Below are positions 5,899 through 12,096 of a stretch of 12,096 nucleotides of DNA, piece by piece; position 1 is the stretch's first letter, and each line of letters opens with the position of its first letter. The notes under the pieces were generated by a model. It was not told the origin of the DNA and did no database searches. It saw only the letters and a program-made list of their open reading frames with translations. Position numbers and translations under genes: made by a program. This DNA is from WHSM01 sp050701635 (lineage in GTDB: Bacteria; Actinomycetota; Actinomycetes; Mycobacteriales; Micromonosporaceae). The stretch lies in assembly GCA_050701635.1 (NCBI GenBank), contig JBOGDF010000165.1, forward strand, positions 1 to 12,096, written 5' to 3'.

Positions 5899-6753
5899 TC
5901 AGCACGGGGAGATGGCCAGGCCGACCGCGCCGGGGCCGACGTGGGCGGCGATCACGGCGCTGCCGCGGGTGACCACGAGCCGGCGCAGCTGCGGCATCCG
6001 CGCCCGCAGCCGGCCGGCCACCAGCTCGGCGCGCTCCGGCTCGTCGAAATACTCCACCGCGGCGTCCGTCGGCTGCCGGTGCCACTGCTTGACGCCGACG
6101 TCGACCAGCTTGGCGAGTGCGCGGCCGGTGCCGGGCACCTTCGCCAGCGGCACGATCTCGCCGCCGGACAGCCCGAGCAGCGGTTTGATCGACAACGCCG
6201 TACCCAACAGAGCTGCGGCTTTTCCGATCCGGCCGCCGCGCCGCAGGTGCTCGAGCGTGTCGACGTAGATCATCTGGCTGGCGTACCGGCGGCGGTCTTC
6301 GAGCAGCCGTACGATCTGCGCCGCGCTCGCCCCGGCCGCGGCCGCCTCGCAGGCCGCGACCGCCAGGAAGCCGAGGCTCATGCCGCTGGTCAGGGAGTCG
6401 ACCACGTGCACCGGGACCGTCGCTCGGGCAGCCGCCTCCCGGGCGGACTCGGAGGTCTTCGACAGCCGACCGGAGATGTGCAGCGACACCACCTCGGAGC
6501 ACCCGGACACCGCCGCGTCGCGGTACGCCCAGAAGAACTCCGCGGACGGTGGCTCGGACGTGGTGACCACGGTATCGGCCCGCAGCGCGCTGGCGATCTC
6601 TTCCGGGTCGGCGCGCGCCTCGTCGGTCTCGTCGGCGCCGATCTGGAGTCGCAGCGGCACCACCGACAGGCCGTAGTAGCTGGCCACCTGTGGCGGCAGG
6701 GCGGCGGTCGAGTCGGTGACGACGGCGACGCGGGATCGGGGGTGGGGGCGCAT
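5899..6753 (-). CDS. DegV family fatty-acid-binding protein
   Basis: DegV/FakB-type proteins bind a fatty acid in the cleft between two domains; in Gram-positive bacteria some deliver it to fatty acid kinase. Landmarks: N-terminal VAVVTDSTAALP, the TSEPPS segment, VVSLHISGRLSKTSESA (the binding-site region, usually SGRLSGTY), and HLRRGGRIGKAAALLG with SIKPLL in the second half. From ATG 6753 the protein is 284 aa, usual for the family. An in-frame GTG at 6762 would add three residues, but TAACGT ends seven bases before the ATG and overlaps that GTG, so I prefer the ATG. It lies between lipA and lipB, both acting on octanoyl chains. No FakA-like kinase is present here, so the acceptor is unknown. 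Confidence 0.92.
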   Translation of the reverse strand: MRPHPRSRVAVVTDSTAALPPQVASYYGLSVVPLRLQIGADETDEARADPEEIASALRADTVVTTSEPPSAEFFWAYRDAAVSGCSEVVSLHISGRLSKTSESAREAAARATVPVHVVDSLTSGMSLGFLAVAACEAAAAGASAAQIVRLLEDRRRYASQMIYVDTLEHLRRGGRIGKAAALLGTALSIKPLLGLSGGEIVPLAKVPGTGRALAKLVDVGVKQWHRQPTDAAVEYFDEPERAELVAGRLRARMPQLRRLVVTRGSAVIAAHVGPGAVGLAISPC

Positions 6754-6760
6754 TGCAGAC

Positions 6761-6766
6761 ACGTTA
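6761..6766 (-). promoter_or_regulatory. Candidate -10 of degV (leaderless)
   Basis: TAACGT on the minus strand, seven bases before the ATG at 6753. It fits TANNNT and leaderless spacing and supports the ATG start. Confidence 0.45.
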
Positions 6767-6831
6767 ATCGTGACGTTGATTCACATCCAGTGTGAGTCGA
6801 CCCGAGTGTCCGGATTCCGGTGCTCTGACGT

Positions 6832-6853
6832 CCGGTGCGGAGCTGGACACCGG
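6832..6853 (-). terminator. Candidate terminator of lipB
   Basis: CCGGTG (6832-6837) pairs with CACCGG (6848-6853) around a 10-nt loop, 18 bases beyond the lipB stop and upstream of degV. There is no T-run. Confidence 0.35.
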
Positions 6854-6871
6854 GCGCCGCAAGGGTGGTGC

Positions 6872-7528
6872 TCAGCCCAGGATGCTGCCGAGCCGGCGTT
6901 CCACCAGCGGTGTCACGTCGTCCACGGTCACCGGCCGGCCCAGCTCCGCCGACAGCGAGGTCACGCTGGCGTCCCGGATCCCGCAGGGGACGATCCGGTC
7001 GAAGGCGGCCAGGTCGCAGTCGCAGTTGATCGCGAAACCGTGCAGCGTGACGCCGCGGCTGACCCGGATCCCGATCGCGGCGACCTTGCGGTCCTGTCCC
7101 CGAGCGTCGGCGGGGACCCAGACGCCGCTGCGCCCCGTGATCCGCTGGGCGGTGAGCCCCAGCTCGGCACAGACGTCGATCAGCATCGCTTCGACGCGGC
7201 GTACGTACGCCACCACGTCCACCGGGTCGGGCAGCCGGGTGATCGGGTAGCCGACCAGCTGGCCCGGGCCGTGCCAGGTGATCTTGCCGCCCCGGTCCAC
7301 GTCGATCACCGGCGTCCCGTCGAACGGGCGGTCCAACGGCTCGGTGCGCTTGCCCGCGGTGTAGACGCTCGGGTGCTGCAGCAGCAGCACCGTGTCAGGC
7401 GCGGATCCCTCCACCACGGCGGCGTGCAGCCGGCGCTGTTCGTCCCAGGCGTCCTGGTAGTCGACCGTACCGGCGTGGACTACCCGCAGGGCGTCGGTGG
7501 CCGCGGGTGGCGAGGCGGGGGAAGTCAC
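6872..7528 (-). CDS. lipB: Lipoyl(octanoyl) transferase LipB
   Basis: Transfers the octanoyl group from octanoyl-ACP to the lipoyl lysine of E2 subunits and GcvH, the first step of lipoylation. The 218-aa protein shows RGGKITWHGPGQLVGYP at 79-95, Lys148 in DRKVAAIGI, LHGFAINCDCDL at 162-173, and Cys182 in IVPCGIRDASVTSL. Lys148 and Cys182 form the catalytic dyad of the family. The start is GTG at 7528 with TAGGCT ending six bases upstream, so the transcript is probably leaderless. The gene is divergent from the GyrI-like gene across a 71-bp gap. It works with LipA, and the acceptor E2 is encoded nearby. Confidence 0.96.
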   Translation of the reverse strand: MTSPASPPAATDALRVVHAGTVDYQDAWDEQRRLHAAVVEGSAPDTVLLLQHPSVYTAGKRTEPLDRPFDGTPVIDVDRGGKITWHGPGQLVGYPITRLPDPVDVVAYVRRVEAMLIDVCAELGLTAQRITGRSGVWVPADARGQDRKVAAIGIRVSRGVTLHGFAINCDCDLAAFDRIVPCGIRDASVTSLSAELGRPVTVDDVTPLVERRLGSILG

Positions 7529-7534
7529 CAGCCG

Positions 7535-7540
7535 AGCCTA
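7535..7540 (-). promoter_or_regulatory. Candidate -10 of lipB (leaderless)
   Basis: TAGGCT on the minus strand, six bases before the GTG at 7528, fits TANNNT. No recognisable -35. Confidence 0.5.
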
Positions 7541-7590
7541 GTCCGGATCCGTACCGGCCGGCGCGATGAGTTCCGTCACCGGCGCCGGTC

Positions 7591-7600
7591 TACCTAGGTA
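7591..7600. repeat. Perfect 10-bp palindrome at a start codon
   Basis: TACCTAGGTA equals its own reverse complement and ends on the A of the ATG at 7600. It lies in the divergent gap to lipB, about 50 bp from the lipB -10. It could be an operator or chance. Confidence 0.5.
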
Positions 7601-8106
7601 TGACGGAGCAGATGACGGCGCCGCCACGCGTGGTCGAGCGGGCGGCGCAGCCGTACGTGGCGATCGCCGGAGTGGTCACCAGGGACACCTTCAGCCAGAT
7701 CGCGGACCGGCTACCGGAGCTGATCGGCTGGCTCGCCGAGCGCGGCATCGCACCAGCGGCCGCGCCGTTCCTCCGGTACCACGTGATCGACATGCCGCAC
7801 CGGCTGGAGATCGAAGCGGGGGTCCCGGTGCCCTCCCAGGTGACCGGAGAGGGTCTCATCCGGTACGGCGTACTGCCGGCCGGCCGCTACGCCACGGTCA
7901 CCCACGTCGGGCACCCCGAGCGGCTCACCGACCTGACCGCGGCGCTGCTGCGCTGGGGCGCCGAACAGGGCTGGCGGTGGGACATGACGGAGACCGAAGC
8001 GGGGGAGCGGTGGGGTTGCCGCCTGGAGGTGTACGAGACGGATCCCCGTACCCACCCGGACCCGGCGACCTGGCAGACCACGCTCGCATTCCGCCTGGCC
8101 GACTAA
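7600..8106 (+). CDS. GyrI-like (SOUL/AraC effector-binding) small-molecule binding domain protein
   Basis: A stand-alone GyrI-like domain of 168 aa. These domains bind amphipathic small molecules, either as the sensor half of regulators such as BmrR and Rob or alone as in SbmC/GyrI. Seen here: YVAIAGVVTRDTFSQIADRLPELIGWL near the start, RYHVIDMPHRLEIEAGVPV, VLPAGRYATVTHVGHPERL, and the C-terminal LEVYETDPRTHPDPATWQTTLAFRL. No helix-turn-helix precedes the domain, so it is probably not a DNA-binding regulator itself. The start ATG at 7600 lacks a clear ribosome site; an ATG at 7612 has GGAG only three bases before it. The gene converges on the peptidase gene with a 5-bp gap. The ligand is unknown. 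Confidence 0.85.
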   Translation: MTEQMTAPPRVVERAAQPYVAIAGVVTRDTFSQIADRLPELIGWLAERGIAPAAAPFLRYHVIDMPHRLEIEAGVPVPSQVTGEGLIRYGVLPAGRYATVTHVGHPERLTDLTAALLRWGAEQGWRWDMTETEAGERWGCRLEVYETDPRTHPDPATWQTTLAFRLAD

Positions 8107-8111
8107 GAACC

Positions 8112-8849
8112 TCAGACGGGTGGTACGTCGGGCAGCCGGCGTGGCTCCAGCCGGGTCTCCACCACGCCGCCGCCGGCGTCGGGAACGATCTGGTAGCCGG
8201 CGGCGTCGTCGCGGTCGCTGACCACCTCGGCCAGCTCGGTGCCGTGGTAGACCAGCGCGACTCCGTCGTCGGTGGCGTATCCGGCGGGCAGCGTTCCCTC
8301 GCCGATCAGCCTGTGCAGCAGCGGACGGCGTTGCTCCTCGGTGTCGTAGTGCACGCCGTTGGCGTACGGGAGGAAGCCCAGGCCGTCGGTGACCGCCCGC
8401 AGGTCGGGGCCGTACGAGTCCGTGGTGCCGCCGGCGTGCCAGCAGACCGATCCGGCCGAGATGCCGCCGAGCACAACTCCCGCCTCCCAGCACTCGCGCA
8501 GGATGGTGTCGAGCCCGTGCAGCCGCCACATCGCCAGCAGGCCGGCCACGCTGCCACCCCCGACCCAGATCACGTCCTGGTCGAGCAGGTGCCCGCGCAG
8601 GTCCGCGAAGTTGGGCATCGGGAACAGGTTGACGCAGGTCAGCCGGGCCTCGGTGTCGTAGAACGCCTCGTGGATGGCGGCGTTCAGGATGGCCTGGTCG
8701 CCGAGAGCGGTGCCCAGTGAGGCGACCTTCGGCTGCCTCGCACCCGAGAGCTGAAACGCGTGTCGCATCACCGGTCCGGCGTTCCAGTGGCGGCGTACGC
8801 CGGGCACGAAACCGCCGGAGCTGGCGACGATGATCGGAGTGCGGCTCAC
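8112..8849 (-). CDS. Peptidase E-like protein (S51 family)
   Basis: A serine hydrolase of the class I glutamine amidotransferase-like fold; PepE cleaves Asp-X dipeptides, but related proteins differ in substrate. The 245-aa protein shows IWVGGGSVAGLLAMW around 94-108, the nucleophile elbow GISAGSVCW with Ser131 as likely nucleophile, and GVHYDTEEQRRPLL with His167 as the probable catalytic histidine. The start is GTG at 8849 without a good ribosome site. On the minus strand TACCGT (8859-8864) ends nine bases before it, and the imperfect palindrome CTGAA-N5-TTCAG (8866-8880) lies just upstream and could be an operator. The gene converges with the GyrI-like gene. Family call is firm; the substrate is uncertain. 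Confidence 0.9.
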   Translation of the reverse strand: MSRTPIIVASSGGFVPGVRRHWNAGPVMRHAFQLSGARQPKVASLGTALGDQAILNAAIHEAFYDTEARLTCVNLFPMPNFADLRGHLLDQDVIWVGGGSVAGLLAMWRLHGLDTILRECWEAGVVLGGISAGSVCWHAGGTTDSYGPDLRAVTDGLGFLPYANGVHYDTEEQRRPLLHRLIGEGTLPAGYATDDGVALVYHGTELAEVVSDRDDAAGYQIVPDAGGGVVETRLEPRRLPDVPPV

Positions 8850-8881
8850 AAGCAGGGGACGGTACCTGAATCTGTTTCAGT

Positions 8882-8927
8882 CGACGCGCCGCCCCGGAGC
8901 GCCGCGACGCGCCGCCCCGGAGCGCCG
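8882..8927. repeat. Perfect 23-bp tandem duplication
   Basis: 8882-8904 is repeated exactly at 8905-8927, followed by a partial GCGCCGCCG echo. It lies in the 188-bp divergent gap between the peptidase E-like gene and the 130-aa gene, upstream of both predicted promoters. It looks like a recent slippage event. An effect on promoter spacing is possible but unproven. Confidence 0.9.
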
Positions 8928-8971
8928 TGCGCCGCCGTCGCAGCCCTTCGTAACTGCGCTATCGCGGAGCG

Positions 8972-9000
8972 TTGACTTTCGAAACGAAAACCACTACCAA
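8972..9000 (+). promoter_or_regulatory. Promoter of the 130-aa unknown gene
   Basis: TTGACT (8972-8977), a 17-bp spacer, and TACCAA (8995-9000) form a good sigma-70-type promoter in a markedly A/T-rich patch. TAAGAT at 9001-9006 is a better hexamer, but its 23-bp spacer is too long. The leader would be about 30 nt, ending in AAGGAG before the ATG at 9038. Confidence 0.6.
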
Positions 9001-9037
9001 TAAGATCACGTGCCTGATCAACCTCAAGGAGCCTGCG

Positions 9038-9430
9038 ATGTCGCTTGACGTACCCCCCGCCCTGCTCGCCCGCGCCGAGTCCGGCGAGGTGACCGACGAG
9101 GAGTTCGCCGAGTGCGTACGGACCTCGCTGCCGTACGCCTGGGAGACCGTGAGCCGGGTGGTCGCCGACCTGGACGGGGCGAGCGCCCCGTTCGCCGACA
9201 ACGAGATCCCGCCGCCCACCGAGGCCGACCGTGGCCAGCTGCTACGGGCGCTCGCCAGCGACGCGATCCGGGGCGGCCTGGAGCGCCACTTCGGCGTCAA
9301 GCTCGCGTTCCAGAACTGCCACCGGGTGGCGGCGTTCCGACTGTCCGCTGTGGACGGTGACACGTACCGCAATTTCATCTCGGTACGCAACCAGCTGCTC
9401 AACCAGTCCCCGGAGCTGCGCAACTGCTGA
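9038..9430 (+). CDS. Conserved hypothetical protein, 130 aa
   Basis: I recall this sequence type as conserved in actinobacteria but cannot name it or its function. It appears soluble and acidic at the N-terminus (ARAESGEVTDEEFAECVRTS). Distinctive stretches are FADNEIPPP at 52-60, RGQLLRALASDAIRGGLERHFGV at 65-87, AFQNCHRVAAF at 90-100 and a C-terminal NQLLNQSPELRNC. Cysteines stand at 26, 94 and 130; Cys94 beside His95 could be functional. There is no membrane segment. The start ATG at 9038 is fixed by AAGGAG six bases upstream, and upstream in-frame codons fall inside the promoter. It is a single-gene unit between divergent and convergent neighbours. Confidence 0.85.
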   Translation: MSLDVPPALLARAESGEVTDEEFAECVRTSLPYAWETVSRVVADLDGASAPFADNEIPPPTEADRGQLLRALASDAIRGGLERHFGVKLAFQNCHRVAAFRLSAVDGDTYRNFISVRNQLLNQSPELRNC

Positions 9431-9453
9431 CCAGCGGGTACGGCCGGCGCTGG
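9431..9453. terminator. Candidate bidirectional terminator
   Basis: CCAGCG (9431-9436) pairs with CGCTGG (9448-9453) around an 11-nt loop, directly after the stop of the 130-aa gene. The palindrome TGGCGCGCCA (9451-9460) follows. The stem lies between convergent genes and may serve both; there is no T-run. Confidence 0.4.
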
Positions 9454-9484
9454 CGCGCCACCTGCGAGGACGGGGTGTGCCAGC

Positions 9485-10378
9485 TCAGTGCGCGAGGGCC
9501 CAGTCCAGCGCCGGCCGCAGCTCGGGGTGCGCGAAGCCGTACCCCGCCCGGGTCAGTACGCCGGGCAGCACCCGCAGGCTCGCCACCGCCTGGTGCGCGA
9601 ACTCGCCCAGCCCGATCCGCAGCGCGAAGCCGGGCACCGGAAGGATCGCCGGCCGGCGCAGCGCCGCACCCAGCGTGCGGCTGAAGTCCCGATTGGTCTC
9701 CGGGTGCGGCGCGGTCAGGTTCACGGCGCCGGTGATCTCGTGATCGATCAGGAACCGCACCCCGCCCAGCCAGTCGGCCAGCGAGATCCACGACATGTAC
9801 TGCCGACCGGACCCCAGCGGCCCGCCCAGCCCCAGCCGGAACAGCCGCAGCATCGGCGTCAGCAGCCCGCCGGACGCCGACAGCACCAGCCCGGTACGCA
9901 GCGCCACCACCCGTACGCCGGCCTCGCTGGCGGGCTCGGTGGCGGCCTCCCACTGGTGGGTGACGCCGGTGAGGAAGCCGCCGCTGCCCGCCGGCGCCGA
10001 CTCGTCCACCGCGTGGTCGCCGGTCTCGCCGTACCAGTCGATGCCCGAGGCGCTCAGCAGCACCGCCGGGCGGTGCGAGGTGGCGGCGATCGCGGTGGCC
10101 AGCGTGGCGGTGCTGTCCACCCGGCTGTCCAGGATCATCTTCTTGTACGCCGGCGACCACCGCCGGTCGCCCACGCCGGCACCGGAGAGGTTGACCACCG
10201 CGTCCGCGCCGTCCAGGACGGCCGGGTCCAGCTCGTGCGCGGCGGGCCGCCACTGCGCCTCGTCGTCGGCGCGGGCCGGACGGCGTACCAGGCGGACCAC
10301 CCGGCAGCCGTCCTCGCGCAGCCGGGTCACCAGGTGCCGGCCGAGAAACCCGGACGTTCCCGACACCACGACTTTCAT
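9485..10378 (-). CDS. TIGR01777 family epimerase (extended SDR, YfcH-like)
   Basis: An NAD(P)-dependent atypical short-chain dehydrogenase/epimerase with unknown substrate. The 297-aa protein has the nucleotide-binding GTSGFLG at 7-13, NLSGAGVGDRRW at 63-74, SASGIDWYG at 109-117, the segment GLVLSASGGLLTPMLRLFRLGLGGPLGSGRQ with YMSWISLAD, and a C-terminal DUF1731 region (PVPGFALRIGLGEFAHQAVASLRVLPGVLTRAGYGF). These are standard marks of the family; Rv2216 next to dlaT is the mycobacterial counterpart. ATG at 10378 is 10 bp after the sucB stop. The ribosome site GAGG overlaps the sucB TGA, so the two are very probably co-transcribed and translationally coupled. Confidence 0.93.
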   Translation of the reverse strand: MKVVVSGTSGFLGRHLVTRLREDGCRVVRLVRRPARADDEAQWRPAAHELDPAVLDGADAVVNLSGAGVGDRRWSPAYKKMILDSRVDSTATLATAIAATSHRPAVLLSASGIDWYGETGDHAVDESAPAGSGGFLTGVTHQWEAATEPASEAGVRVVALRTGLVLSASGGLLTPMLRLFRLGLGGPLGSGRQYMSWISLADWLGGVRFLIDHEITGAVNLTAPHPETNRDFSRTLGAALRRPAILPVPGFALRIGLGEFAHQAVASLRVLPGVLTRAGYGFAHPELRPALDWALAH

Positions 10379-10386
10379 GACGGAGA

Positions 10387-10398
10387 CCTCAGCTGAGG
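10387..10398. repeat. 12-bp palindrome at the sucB/epimerase junction
   Basis: CCTCAGCTGAGG is its own reverse complement. It covers the sucB stop codon and the GAGG ribosome site of the epimerase gene. Folding of this element could hide the site until ribosomes finishing sucB open it, a plausible basis for coupling. Confidence 0.6.
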
Positions 10399-12096
10399 CC
10401 GACCTCGGTCTCGAAGTTGGCGGCCTCCAGGCGTTCCTTGACGGTGGCCAGGAAACGCGCCGCGTCCGCGCCGTCGACCAACCGGTGGTCGTACGACAGC
10501 GCCAGGTAGACCATCGAGCGCGGCACGATGATCTCCCCGAGGTGCTCGTCGTCGACCACCACGGCCCGCTTCACCACCGCGCCGGTGCCGAGCATCGCGA
10601 CCTGGGGTTGCGGCACGATCGGAGTGTCGAACAGCGCCCCGCGGCTGCCGGTGTTGGTCACCGTGAAGGTCGCGCCGGAGATCTCGTCCGGGGTGATCTT
10701 CCCGGCCCGGGTACGGTCCGCCAGGTCAGCGATCCGGCGGGCCAGCCCGGCGAGGTTGAGGTCGCCGGCGTTGTGGATCACCGGCAGCATCAGCCCGCGC
10801 TCGGTGTCCACCGCGAGCCCCAGGTGCTCGGCATCGTGGTAGGTCACCGTACCGGCGTCGGTGTCGATCGAGGCGTTGACGTTCGGGTGCACCCGCAGCG
10901 CTTCGACGGCGGCCAGCGTGAAGAACGGCAGGAACGAGAGCTTCACACCGTGCCGCGCCTGGAAGTCGGCCTTCGCCTCCTGGCGCAGCCGCGCGATCCG
11001 GGTGACGTCGACCTCGACCACGGTGGTGAGCTGCGCGGCGGTCTGCAGCGACTCCACCATCCGCTTGGCGATGATCGACCGCATCCGGGACAGCTTCTCG
11101 GTACGCCCCCGCAGCGGACTCGGCGTCGCCGCCGGTGCCGCCGCCGCTGGCTGCGGCGCCTTCGCGGGAGCCGCCGGGGCCGGCTCGGGCTCGGCCGGCT
11201 TCTGCTTCTCGGCGGCGTCGAGTACGTCCTGCTTGCGGATCCGGCCACCGACTCCGGTGCCGGTCAGCGATGCCAGCTCGACCCCGTGCTCGGCGGCGAG
11301 CTTGCGTACCAGAGGCGTCACGTACCCGCTCGGCTCGGCCTCGGCTGGTTCCTGCGGCGCGGCCTGAGGCTCGGCCGCAGGTGCGGTCGCCGCCTGCGCC
11401 GGCGCGGACTCCACCGCGGTGGCCTGCGGGGCCTGGGCTGGTGCTGGCGGCGCCTGCTGAGCCGGGGGCTCGGTCTGGGTTGGCGCCTGCTGAGCCGGCG
11501 CCTCTTGAGCTGGCGCCTTCTGGGCCGGAGCCTCCTGAGCGGGGGCTTCCTGGGGCGGTGCTTCCTGGGGCGGTGCGGATGCCTGGGGTGCACCGCCGCC
11601 GATCACCGCCAGCTCGGCGCCGACGTCGGCGGTCTCGTCCTCGTTGACCTTGATCTCCAGCAGTGTGCCGGCGGCCGGGGAGGGGATCTCGGTGTCGACC
11701 TTGTCGGTGGACACCTCGAGCAGCGGCTCGTCGACCGCGACCTCCTCGCCGACCTGCTTGAGCCAGCGGGTGACGGTGCCCTCGGTGACGCTCTCACCGA
11801 GCGCCGGCATCGTGATCACGGTGCCTTCGGCGGCGCCGCCCGTGGCTGCCGGCGGCGCGGCGGCCTGGGCCTCCGGCTGGGGCTGCGGCTCGGCCTGCTC
11901 AGCGGCGGCCTGCGCCTGCGGAGCCGGCGCCGGGGACGTTGGCGCTGGTTGCGGAGCCGGGGGAGCCTGCTGCGGCGGTGCCTCCTGCGGCGCGGCCGTC
12001 TCGGGCGCGGCTTCCGCCTCGGGAGCAGCCGCCTCGGGCGCGGCTTCCGCCTCGGGAGCAGCCGCCTCGGGCGCCGCGGCGGGCGCCGCGTTGGCG
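10389..12096 (-). CDS. sucB: 2-oxo acid dehydrogenase E2 component (dihydrolipoamide acyltransferase), 5' end cut off
   Basis: The core E2 of the pyruvate and/or 2-oxoglutarate dehydrogenase complex. The frame is open to the right edge, so the N-terminus is missing. In order: an Ala/Pro/Glu linker (12096 to about 11830), which usually follows a first lipoyl domain outside the window; a lipoyl domain (about 11819-11600) with its lysine in EVSTDKVDTEIPSP, codon 11700-11702; a Gln/Pro/Ala linker (11590-11330); a peripheral subunit-binding domain (about 11327-11205, TPLVRKLAAEHGV to DVLDAAEK); a short linker; and the catalytic domain with SYDHRLVDG, catalytic His at 10485-10487. The GTG at 11819 is not the start because coding continues upstream. 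Substrate is unresolved: the mycobacterial counterpart, though named sucB, is the pyruvate dehydrogenase E2 DlaT. Confidence 0.96.
   Translation of the reverse strand, partial: ANAAPAAAPEAAAPEAEAAPEAAAPEAEAAPETAAPQEAPPQQAPPAPQPAPTSPAPAPQAQAAAEQAEPQPQPEAQAAAPPAATGGAAEGTVITMPALGESVTEGTVTRWLKQVGEEVAVDEPLLEVSTDKVDTEIPSPAAGTLLEIKVNEDETADVGAELAVIGGGAPQASAPPQEAPPQEAPAQEAPAQKAPAQEAPAQQAPTQTEPPAQQAPPAPAQAPQATAVESAPAQAATAPAAEPQAAPQEPAEAEPSGYVTPLVRKLAAEHGVELASLTGTGVGGRIRKQDVLDAAEKQKPAEPEPAPAAPAKAPQPAAAAPAATPSPLRGRTEKLSRMRSIIAKRMVESLQTAAQLTTVVEVDVTRIARLRQEAKADFQARHGVKLSFLPFFTLAAVEALRVHPNVNASIDTDAGTVTYHDAEHLGLAVDTERGLMLPVIHNAGDLNLAGLARRIADLADRTRAGKITPDEISGATFTVTNTGSRGALFDTPIVPQPQVAMLGTGAVVKRAVVVDDEHLGEIIVPRSMVYLALSYDHRLVDGADAARFLATVKERLEAANFETEVGLS
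11464..11583. repeat. Degenerate 15-bp repeats coding the E2 linker
   Basis: Repeats of about 15 bp encode five-residue units such as QEAPP, QEAPA, QKAPA and QQAPT between the lipoyl and subunit-binding domains. The exact copy GCTTCCTGGGGCGGT occurs at 11545-11559 and 11560-11574. Such linkers are flexible swinging arms and vary in length by slippage. Confidence 0.75.
12000..12065. repeat. Perfect 33-bp tandem repeat in the upstream E2 linker
   Basis: 12000-12032 is repeated exactly at 12033-12065 and starts again at 12066. Each unit encodes 11 residues rich in Ala, Pro and Glu (AAAPEAEAAPE). The length keeps the frame, so copy number could vary without harm to the protein. Confidence 0.9.

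Noticed and set aside
8972..9037. N-terminal extension of the 130-aa protein from a TTG at 8972
   Set aside because: The region is the A/T-rich promoter, its codons differ from the rest, and AAGGAG marks the ATG at 9038.
11819..11819. GTG at 11819 as the start of sucB
   Set aside because: The frame continues upstream to the edge with an Ala/Pro/Glu linker of the kind found between lipoyl domains, so translation starts outside the window.

Overview
The window reads as chromosomal DNA from a high-GC actinobacterium, probably a member of the Micromonosporaceae or a close relative. The signs are strong G/C at third codon positions, many GTG starts, several apparently leaderless genes, and a gene neighbourhood that matches a conserved actinobacterial core. 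From memory, Mycobacterium tuberculosis carries the same set in Rv2215 to Rv2220: dlaT/sucB, a TIGR01777 epimerase, lipB, lipA, a DUF4191 membrane protein, an RDD protein and glnA1. Genus-level placement is inference.

Layout, left to right. Positions 1-121 hold strong inverted repeats and no convincing gene. A small four-helix membrane protein gene (122-555, minus) is broken by an apparent one-base deletion. glnA (725-2149, minus) encodes type I glutamine synthetase. It is followed by a 13-bp hairpin terminator, and its stop codon lies in a 14-bp tandem triplication. The divergent gap between glnA and the RDD gene contains a well-formed four-site GlnR box, so nitrogen control of glnA is readable from the sequence. 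The RDD gene (plus) converges on the DUF4191 gene (minus). A proline/glycine-rich six-helix membrane protein (plus) overlaps tail to tail with a small 78-aa gene (minus).

Next come lipA (minus), a DegV-family fatty-acid-binding protein (minus), lipB (minus), a stand-alone GyrI-like protein (plus), an S51 peptidase E-like protein (minus), a conserved 130-aa protein of unknown function (plus), a TIGR01777 SDR epimerase (minus), and the E2 acyltransferase gene sucB/dlaT (minus), which runs off the right edge.

The unifying theme is protein lipoylation. LipB loads octanoyl groups on the lipoyl lysine of E2, LipA inserts the sulfurs, and the E2 substrate lies about 3-5 kb away. DegV proteins bind fatty acids, so its position between lipA and lipB is suggestive. 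glnA adds nitrogen assimilation under GlnR. Relative to the mycobacterial order, four genes (degV, GyrI-like, peptidase E-like, 130-aa unknown) appear intercalated. I see no mobile element, CRISPR array, tRNA or rRNA, and no clearly novel multi-gene system; the points of interest are regulatory and structural.
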